Below are positions 57,857 through 64,000 of a stretch of 64,000 nt of DNA, in pieces. Under the pieces are notes generated by a model. It saw nothing but the letters and a program-made list of their open reading frames with translations, was not told the origin of the DNA and did not search any database. This DNA is from GWE2-42-39 sp942493345 (GTDB taxonomy: Bacteria; Bacteroidota; Bacteroidia; Bacteroidales; Prolixibacteraceae): contig OW818695.1 in assembly GCA_942493345.1 (NCBI GenBank), positions 2,852,001 to 2,916,000 of the forward strand, in the 5' to 3' direction. Within the stretch, counting starts at the first letter, position 1. Each line of letters starts with the position of its first letter. Both the position numbers and the translations under genes were made by a program.

Positions 57857-59944
57857 TTATTTTCGAGAAGTAAAATTTGGCTTCTTTCGTATGTTCTTTT
57901 TGAAGTCTGAGACAAATGCGCCATCTCTCCATGTTTGGAAAATATTAAATTCAGGAGTTCCCATATAGCGGGGGTTTCCAATGAAAATTGTCGTTTTATC
58001 AGGATTTTCACCCGCTTTAATTTCATAAAAATTGTTGGTAACAATCCGGTAGTCGGATGAAAATTCTTTTTGTCTGTTGTCTGCCACCTGAATTTTCTTT
58101 CCTGAAAACCAGATTGTGCGACCTCTGACGGTCAGAATATCATCAGTAAATTCAGTGTTTTCGCCGGACCAGATATACCGGGGTTCAGCCAGTTTTAGAT
58201 GAGTTCCAACATTCTGAACCAGCCGCGATAGCTGTTCCGGTTTTGTTTTTACTGAATCAGTAAAAATGTAATTATTCCGGCCATGAATGAATTGCAGGAT
58301 CGGATAATCCGAATTGTAAACAATCATTTTTTGCTGGTTCAGCAATCGGTAGTTTTGGATGAACGAAACCAGAAAAAACCCGCTTGTCAGCAAAAGAATC
58401 AGCCGAAGTTCCCGAACTGATTTCGATTTGATGAACCAATATCCCGAAGCAATGATCAGCAAAAGCAGGATGGATTGCGCTCCGTTGATTGAAATCCCTT
58501 CGGCAACGGCAAAAGGCAGCGAATCGATCCATTTCAGCGAAACCAGCATGAAGTGGGTCGATTGCTGGACAATAATTCCCACCCAGTCGGAAATAACCGG
58601 GATCGGGCTTATGAAGAACAATAAAAAAGTGGCGCCCAAAATTAGGGTTGAAACCGGAATGACGATGAAATTGCTCAGCCAGAAATAATTGGGGAACTGC
58701 GAGAAATAAAGCAAACCTAATGGGAACGTTGTCAGTTGTGCAGCCAATGAAACGGTCAGCAAACTCCACAGTTTGTCGAACCACCGGTTTTTTATTTCAA
58801 TGAGATTGTAAAATATGGGCTGAAAAAGTACAATCCCGAAGAGCGCCAGATAGGAAAGCTGAAAGCCAATATCGGCGATTACCAAGGGGTTGAAAAGCAT
58901 CAGCAAAAAAGCCGATGCGGTGAGTGAACTGAAAATGTTGGCCGGGCGGTTCAGGTTCTGGCCGATCAGCACGAACGTAAACATGACGGCCGACCTTTGT
59001 ACCGAAGCCGACAGGCCGGAAAGAATGGCGTAAATCCAAATCAGGCTGGCAATGAGCAGGGTGTAAATCAACGTTCCGTATTTTCTTCGTTTGATGGAGG
59101 AAAGAAGAAACGCAAGAATAAGGTAGATAATTCCCACATGCAGCCCCGAAACCGACAGCACGTGCATGGCTCCCGACGATGCAAAATAATCGCGGATTTC
59201 GGGGTTTATTTCTTTCCGGTAACCCAAAGTCAGGGCGGCAATAACCGTGTATTCTTCCCCCGAAATCTTGTGTTCCCGAAGGATGGACAACAATAAGTTC
59301 CGGCAATTCTCGGCCCAAATAAAAAGATTGTTTTTCGCTGTGCCCAGCACCTTGTAATCGCTGTTTTTCAGGTAAACCGAATAGCCGATGCCCTGTTGCT
59401 GCATATACGCCTGATAGTCGAATTCGAAGGGGTTTCCCGGGTTTTTAATGGGGGTTGGTTTTGCCGAAAATACGATTTGTTTGCCCGGTGTCAGTTGCTC
59501 AATCCCTTCATCTTTACTGAAATATGCAACCACTTTCCCGCTGGTATTTTTTTCTGTGTCCTGAATTTTCAGAATGGTTTGAAACGATTTTGGTTTTTCG
59601 GACAGAGTTTCCACAACCAGTCCCGAATAATGTTCTTTTTCCGAAGAAAAAACCGGCAATGGCCTGATGTTTTGATTTGCATGCCAGGAACCGAAAAGAA
59701 ACAAACTTATTGCAACGAGATAATTGGCAATGGTAACACTCCGGAAATCCGATTTTCGCGACAGAATGATTATCGACGAAAGGAGCAAAAAAAGAAGGAT
59801 GCCTCCGACAGTTCCCGAAAAGTGAAAAATATCGCGGCAAAGAATCCCGGCGGTAAACCACAGGGTGATCCGGACGAAAGGAACGGTTTGGAATATGTTG
59901 GAATATCGTGTCAAACCTGTTGTTTGGATGGTTGTTAAATTCAA
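57857..59944 (-). CDS. ComEC/Rec2-type DNA-uptake channel
   Basis: 695 aa. An N-terminal membrane segment set and OB-like domain (about 90-200), then the Competence domain with SSGAMHVLSVSGLHVG (about 260) and many membrane spans. The C-terminal part lacks the metal ligands of the metallo-beta-lactamase-like nuclease, as is frequent in Bacteroidota. The start is uncertain: no ATG is available, TTG at 59942-59944 or 59912-59914 is used. It should pass single-stranded DNA through the inner membrane in transformation. Confidence 0.88.
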   Translation of the reverse strand: MNLTTIQTTGLTRYSNIFQTVPFVRITLWFTAGILCRDIFHFSGTVGGILLFLLLSSIIILSRKSDFRSVTIANYLVAISLFLFGSWHANQNIRPLPVFSSEKEHYSGLVVETLSEKPKSFQTILKIQDTEKNTSGKVVAYFSKDEGIEQLTPGKQIVFSAKPTPIKNPGNPFEFDYQAYMQQQGIGYSVYLKNSDYKVLGTAKNNLFIWAENCRNLLLSILREHKISGEEYTVIAALTLGYRKEINPEIRDYFASSGAMHVLSVSGLHVGIIYLILAFLLSSIKRRKYGTLIYTLLIASLIWIYAILSGLSASVQRSAVMFTFVLIGQNLNRPANIFSSLTASAFLLMLFNPLVIADIGFQLSYLALFGIVLFQPIFYNLIEIKNRWFDKLWSLLTVSLAAQLTTFPLGLLYFSQFPNYFWLSNFIVIPVSTLILGATFLLFFISPIPVISDWVGIIVQQSTHFMLVSLKWIDSLPFAVAEGISINGAQSILLLLIIASGYWFIKSKSVRELRLILLLTSGFFLVSFIQNYRLLNQQKMIVYNSDYPILQFIHGRNNYIFTDSVKTKPEQLSRLVQNVGTHLKLAEPRYIWSGENTEFTDDILTVRGRTIWFSGKKIQVADNRQKEFSSDYRIVTNNFYEIKAGENPDKTTIFIGNPRYMGTPEFNIFQTWRDGAFVSDFKKNIRKKPNFTSRK

Positions 59945-60000
59945 ACAACAAGTTAAACCGAATTATTGAAAAATTCCAGTTTTTCTTACCACTATTTACA

Positions 60001-60237
60001 TACTACTCTGAGTTCGATACAAGATACAACACGAATAAAATTTACACCATTTACTCTGTTTGCCCCCTAATCCCCCAAACGGGGGACTTTAGGCCTGCAA
60101 TAATGCCGATAGTTTTATCGTTATTGAACGGACTTTGTCAAACTCACAGGCCAGACTCCCTTCCCGATTGGGGAAGGGATGGGGATGGGGCAGTTAAAGC
60201 AAATAAATTTTTAGATCGAACTCAGGTTACTACTCTG
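60001..60237. repeat. MITE-like intergenic element
   Basis: A 10-bp direct repeat TACTACTCTG (60001-60010 and 60228-60237) flanks an 11-bp perfect inverted repeat CTGAGTTCGAT (60008-60018) / ATCGAACTCAG (60215-60225). Inside are C/G-rich palindromes (CCCCC..GGGGG near 60.08 kb; CCTTCCC..GGGAAGG near 60.17 kb). No coding capacity. Confidence 0.55.
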
Positions 60238-60244
60238 TACTATT

Positions 60245-60805
60245 TTACTTCTTTCCAGGTAGTCTCTGTCTGTATTTGGTCGAAACTTTTCCTTTTGAAA
60301 TGGCTGTCAGCTTGCTTTTCAGTAACCGGCGTTTCAGTGGGTTCATCAAATCGATAAACAGTTTCCCTTCCAAGTGGTCGTATTCGTGCTGGATGACACG
60401 GGCAGCATAGCCGCTGTATGTTTCGTCGTGTTCAACAAAATTCTCGTTCATGTATTTTATCCTGACCGTTTCGGGGCGTACAATATCTTCGTGAATTTCA
60501 GGTAGGCTCAGGCATCCTTCATTCATGGTCCAAGTATCGCCTGTAAGTTCAATAATTTGCGGGTTGATAAATTCCTTTTTGAAATCAGCCAATTCCGGAT
60601 TTTCGTCAGCATACGCGGTTGCATCGATCACAAAAATACGGATCGACAAGCCTATCTGAGGAGCTGCCAGTCCGACTCCGTCCGAGAAATACATGGTGTC
60701 AAACATATCTTCAATCAGCCTTGCAAGCTCCGGATAATCTTTATCAATTGGTTTTGCTGTTTGCCTTAGTAAAGGGTCGCCAAATACGGTAATCGGATAA
60801 ATCAT
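60245..60805 (-). CDS. def: Peptide deformylase
   Basis: 186 aa. All three family motifs: GVGLAAPQIG, EGCLSLPE and QHEYDHLEG (metal His pair and catalytic Glu). Removes the formyl group from nascent proteins. Overlaps ruvX by 4 bp. Confidence 0.97.
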   Translation of the reverse strand: MIYPITVFGDPLLRQTAKPIDKDYPELARLIEDMFDTMYFSDGVGLAAPQIGLSIRIFVIDATAYADENPELADFKKEFINPQIIELTGDTWTMNEGCLSLPEIHEDIVRPETVRIKYMNENFVEHDETYSGYAARVIQHEYDHLEGKLFIDLMNPLKRRLLKSKLTAISKGKVSTKYRQRLPGKK

Positions 60806-61224
60806 CTTTTGTATTTTTTTTGTTCCAAATAGGTTTGCAACATAATGGTTGCGCTCACTGCATCAATGGTTGCCTTATTTTGCCTGTCCTTCTTTTTTAA
60901 GCCGGCATCAATCATGGTTTGAAAAGCCATTTTCGATGTAAACCGTTCATCTACCTGCTCTACCGGGATATCGGGAAATTCTTTCACCAGCCTTTTCAAA
61001 AATGGGTTGATATACAAAACAGCTTCCGATGCTTCGTTGTTCATTTGCAACGGATAACCAACAATAATACGTTCAACCGGCTCTTTCTGCATGTAATTTT
61101 TCAGAAAGCTGAAAATCTCGTGCGAGGATACCGTTTCGAGTTTCGAAGCAATAATCTGCATGGTGTCGGTAGCTGCCAGCCCCGTCCGTTTTCGTCCGTA
61201 ATCGATGGCTAAAATTCGTCCCAT
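60802..61224 (-). CDS. ruvX: YqgF/RuvX-type putative Holliday-junction resolvase
   Basis: 140 aa from the ATG at 61222-61224. RNase-H-like fold: ILAIDYGRKRTGLA at the start (catalytic Asp), IIVGYPLQMN and VDERFTS in the middle. In E. coli YqgF acts in 16S rRNA 5' processing; a resolvase role is also proposed. Co-transcribed with def. Confidence 0.93.
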   Translation of the reverse strand: MGRILAIDYGRKRTGLAATDTMQIIASKLETVSSHEIFSFLKNYMQKEPVERIIVGYPLQMNNEASEAVLYINPFLKRLVKEFPDIPVEQVDERFTSKMAFQTMIDAGLKKKDRQNKATIDAVSATIMLQTYLEQKKYKR

Positions 61225-61589
61225 TCCGGTTCTAAAATTGTGATGCAAAAATAGTATTATTTATTACCTCTGTCTGACCCAATGTTAATATTTTTACGAA
61301 TCCATTGAAAAACAGTATGTTGGTGTTTTTCTCCTGGATTTTGTTTGCATGTGATGAATCCGGAGTTTATGATTATTTTGGGAAAGGGTAATAATTAACG
61401 ATCAAGAGAATTTTTCTACGGAAACAAAAATAAGCAATCTAATGCTTTGAATATAATTGGATTGTGTTGTGTTGATGCGATGCTTCTATTTTTTTGGCAC
61501 AGGCTTTGTTTTTATCGATTGCAGAACACTGGTAATTGAAGGCGCGCAAATCCAGAACATTTATTTTTTAATTTAAAAAACTGGAAGCC
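61225..61589. other. Intergenic region between divergent ruvX and the 235-aa gene
   Basis: 365 bp. A minus-strand -7-like box TATTTTTG (complement of 61246-61253) may serve ruvX-def, without a matching -33. Otherwise nothing recognised. Confidence 0.35.
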
Positions 61590-62297
61590 ATGAAAACAAC
61601 AATTAAAATTAGATTTTTTGCCATAACAGCATTGATGGCAGCAATCGTAGTAGGAAACAATTTTGAAGCAAACGCCCAGAGAAGGGACAGTAGAGAAGGA
61701 AAACAAGAAGAACGCAGTGAAAGTCCGTCCAATCAGAAAATCGAAAATAAGCGGGACGACCATAGCCGAAACGATCGGGATGACCGGGAAATTCGTTCAT
61801 ATAGTGATACCCGGCGATATGAGTATGCAAAACAAAACGACAGCTATCGCCGCCACGAAAACGAACGTCGCGATTACGATCAGGAGAAAAACAAAGGAAC
61901 CCACTCTGAATACGACAGAGAAAGACATGAGAAGTCAGACTATCAAAGGTATTACGATAGAAAAGACAGTCATGCCGATCATCGCGATTTTTACTATCAT
62001 TCGCAGTATGGGAAAACCTACCGGAATTTTCACAGCAACCCGCTTGTGTTTCGGCACAACCACGGTCGCTACTATTATTACGACGGGCACTTTTGCGATT
62101 ATCGCCCCGGAATTGGCTATGTAATTGTCGACATCCCGTACCTGACTGTTTTTGCCACACTACCGTTTCACTGCAACCGCATACGAATCCACGGAAATGT
62201 TTACTATCAGTACGGCAACCTGTATTTCGAAGTCCTGCCGATAGGCTACCGCTTGGTTCGGTCTCCCTTACAGATACAAATCTCAGCACACTTTTAG
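61590..62297 (+). CDS. Exported protein with highly charged middle, 235 aa
   Basis: Signal peptide at about 1-29 (ending ANAQ). Residues 30-140 are extremely rich in Arg, Asp, Glu, Tyr and His, a low-complexity stretch. The last 70 residues have the repeating YY-x-YxGxxY..GYxxV pattern seen in DUF6515-like periplasmic proteins. Function unknown. Followed by a good terminator. Confidence 0.7.
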   Translation: MKTTIKIRFFAITALMAAIVVGNNFEANAQRRDSREGKQEERSESPSNQKIENKRDDHSRNDRDDREIRSYSDTRRYEYAKQNDSYRRHENERRDYDQEKNKGTHSEYDRERHEKSDYQRYYDRKDSHADHRDFYYHSQYGKTYRNFHSNPLVFRHNHGRYYYYDGHFCDYRPGIGYVIVDIPYLTVFATLPFHCNRIRIHGNVYYQYGNLYFEVLPIGYRLVRSPLQIQISAHF

Positions 62298-62319
62298 CCG
62301 CATTCGATAGACAAAAGGG

Positions 62320-62343
62320 GCCGTCAGCAATGACGGCTTTTTT
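62320..62343 (+). terminator. Intrinsic terminator
   Basis: GCCGTCA (62320-62326) / TGACGGC (62331-62337), 4-nt loop, then six Ts. Confidence 0.9.
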
Positions 62344-62737
62344 AGTTTTATACCGGAAGATTTTGGCTTCAAAGACGATTACCATGGGTTGACCTCAAAT
62401 CACCCCCATGAGAACGACGATGGATTTAGTGGCTATAACGAACTAACGAACTAACGAACTAACGAACCAATAAACAAAAAACAAGAAATAAGGAATTATG
62501 TTTCAGTCACATTTGTGATATTTCGATATTCCTCATTTTTTGTTCGTTATTCGATATTTAGAAATGAAGAGGGCCAAATAAACGTAGTTTCAACTTTAAA
62601 CAAGTTCGATTTGAAAAAATAGCAGATAACTTTATTGTCTGATATTTAATGCGTTTGAGAATTTATGATAATTTTGGTAGACAAATAAAAAAAAATAGTC
62701 CCAATTCAAGCAGCATAAATATCTAAAACCTAAAAAT
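62344..62737. other. Intergenic region with 8-bp tandem repeat
   Basis: Includes GAACTAAC repeated 3.5 times (62440-62467), a short repeat of a sort often seen in Bacteroidota spacers. The rest is A+T-rich, with no gene seen; it should hold the promoter of the 191-aa gene. Confidence 0.5.
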
Positions 62738-63313
62738 ATGGACTCTATATTACCAAAAAATGATCTGGCACTTCATGAAGTTTTTGGATTTATCCTTTCA
62801 ACTGAAAGTTTCAATGATTACATTTCAGATATTGCTGAATTAATTTATAATACTGAACTCAGTAACCAAAACCTTGAAAAAATCCTAAAAGACAATAAAA
62901 TCGAAAAAATTCAAGATATAAAAGAGGAACTTCTTGATTTACTATTGGTTTACATCAATTTTATACTTAACGACCATGTAATTAGCATCGATGAAAGTAG
63001 CAATATAGAAATGCTAAAGAAATATTTTAGAATTAAAGAGGGCGATTTTTATAAAATGCGATGCAATGAAGTTGGAAATATGTTGAATAGACAATTTTTA
63101 CGCTTATATTCTGATAACAAAATTGATACTCAAGAAGCATTGCATAATGTGAACCTGCAAAACCTTTTTGATTTAAGCTATGATCAATACGACAGTTTTA
63201 AAGAAATAGCTATTTCCAACGCATTGGAACAAGGGGCAAATATATCTGATCTTGATACAGCGAAATGTCCAAAAGCAGTTACCTCGAGTTATAACGTTAC
63301 CGGAAAAGGGTAG
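62738..63313 (+). CDS. Hypothetical cytoplasmic protein, 191 aa
   Basis: Low-G+C gene, all-helical, acidic, no signal or membrane segment. It has an LFDLSYDQYDSFKEIAISNALEQGANISDLDT motif region near residues 136-168. Its base composition differs from neighbours, so recent transfer is possible. Function unknown. Confidence 0.6.
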   Translation: MDSILPKNDLALHEVFGFILSTESFNDYISDIAELIYNTELSNQNLEKILKDNKIEKIQDIKEELLDLLLVYINFILNDHVISIDESSNIEMLKKYFRIKEGDFYKMRCNEVGNMLNRQFLRLYSDNKIDTQEALHNVNLQNLFDLSYDQYDSFKEIAISNALEQGANISDLDTAKCPKAVTSSYNVTGKG

Positions 63314-63415
63314 GCAACCCATGCATATTAGCCGTTCTGCCAAATTAAGTTTGAAACGGAAAACGATTTAACGGCCAGCAGGATACTATTCTGAAAAATG
63401 GCAGACCATTGCAAT

Positions 63416-63446
63416 CGTGAAATTCCGACCTGCGCCGGAATGACTT
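63416..63446. repeat. Short REP-like palindrome
   Basis: ATTCCG (63422-63427) / CGGAAT (63436-63441) in the context GTGAAATTCCGACCTGCG, a palindrome type common in environmental genomes. Confidence 0.5.
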
Positions 63447-63457
63447 TCTGAAGTAGA

Positions 63458-64000
63458 TTACAGCAAACTTTCCAATTTTCCGGTCAGCCGGTTTATTTCA
63501 ATCTCCAACATTTTTACCGAGAAGCCCAGCTGCGTCAGCCGATTTTGTGCATTGATCACCGAGATCTGTGTTTGCCTGAAGTTGTACCCATTAATAGCGC
63601 CTTTCTCGAATTGGGCACGGGCAATTTCCTGCGACTTTTCGGCCAACTGAATATTTTCGCGCGCGAGAGCCTGTTGCTTTACCATCGATTGATATTCATA
63701 ATACATGCCAAGTACTTCGGCGGTTATTAGTTCGGTCGTGTTTTGCCGCGTCAGGGTACTGTTTTCGCTGGCCAGTTTTTCGTTGGCAATGGCTTTGTTC
63801 AGCGTTCCCCCGTTGTACAGATTGAACCGGATCGTGAGGCCAAAAGTTCGTCCGTACGTTCGGTTCAACTGGGTAACCCCAACCTCGTTGGTTTGTTTTG
63901 AATAGGAATAACGTCCGTATGCATCCACCTGCGGATAACGCGATGACTGCTGTATACGCACGTTCTTTTCAGCAATCATTTCCTGAATTTGAGCCAGCCG
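63458..64000 (-). CDS. TolC-family outer-membrane efflux protein (5' end outside window)
   Basis: The C-terminal 180 residues of an outer-membrane efflux duct; the frame stays open to the window edge. Long helices with the TolC pattern (NLYNGGTLNKAIANEKLA, then LTGKLESLL at the end). It pairs with periplasmic adaptors and inner-membrane pumps, presumably encoded to the right. Confidence 0.85.
   Translation of the reverse strand, partial: RLAQIQEMIAEKNVRIQQSSRYPQVDAYGRYSYSKQTNEVGVTQLNRTYGRTFGLTIRFNLYNGGTLNKAIANEKLASENSTLTRQNTTELITAEVLGMYYEYQSMVKQQALARENIQLAEKSQEIARAQFEKGAINGYNFRQTQISVINAQNRLTQLGFSVKMLEIEINRLTGKLESLL

Overview
The window is a piece of a Bacteroidota chromosome, most likely from an environmental member of the Bacteroidia near Marinilabiliales/Prolixibacteraceae (the family is inference). 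Evidence for this is a SusC/SusD outer-membrane pair, a GldB-type lipoprotein next to nadE, -7 boxes of the Bacteroidota type TAnnTTTG, and a ComEC with a degenerate C-terminal domain.

Layout. (1) 1-15,173 is an L-rhamnose locus. A SusD/SusC pair and an AraC-type regulator lie on the minus strand. Divergent from them run rhaT, a sulfatase, rhaM, a GH78 alpha-L-rhamnosidase, rhaA, a class II aldolase and an FGGY kinase. Together they could import a rhamnose-containing, probably sulfated glycan, release L-rhamnose, and take it through rhamnulose and rhamnulose-1-phosphate to DHAP and lactaldehyde. (2) 15,734-15,911 holds tRNA-Ser(GCT) and tRNA-Pro(TGG) behind a clear promoter. (3) 15,896-46,794 is a 30.9-kb prophage in the 3' end of tRNA-Pro, bounded by a 17-bp direct repeat. 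(4) 46,795-64,000 is ordinary chromosome: a Crp/Fnr regulator, nadE, a beta-barrel protein, gldB, guaA, an amino-acid permease, trkH, trkA, comEC, def, ruvX, two hypothetical genes and a truncated TolC-like gene. It also holds several palindromic or tandem intergenic repeats.

The prophage is the notable part. I find no large terminase, portal, HK97-type capsid protein, tail tube or tape measure. Instead it has a 192-aa P-loop ATPase of the size and shape used by tailless, internal-membrane viruses for packaging. It also has a 244-aa all-beta capsid candidate as the first large protein of the late operon, and about a dozen consecutive small proteins each with a single membrane segment, most at the extreme C-terminus. 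Mixed with these are cell-wall enzymes: a tail-anchored lytic transglycosylase with an EF-hand loop, a peptidoglycan-binding protein, two HExxH proteins and a CHAP endolysin. The late operon ends with host-recognition-type proteins (a permuted FISUMP protein, a beta-helix protein, and a BspA-like leucine-rich-repeat protein with five 75-bp repeats). I read it as a large tailless membrane-containing provirus. Any relation to double-jelly-roll viruses such as FLiP/Finnlakeviridae is an inference that needs structure prediction.

The prophage is almost entirely on the minus strand. From right to left it holds a repressor and divergent regulator (46.1-46.7 kb), an early replication/modification block (36.7-45.7 kb: primase-helicase, Dam methylase, two carbohydrate-related genes, an antirepressor-like gene), a 645-bp noncoding control region, a lysis/packaging block (31.9-36.1 kb), and the late structural block (19.6-31.7 kb). 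Next to the integrase are accessory genes: a RelE-like toxin-antitoxin pair, an orphan antitoxin-like gene, a second antirepressor-like gene and a ribbon-helix-helix protein.
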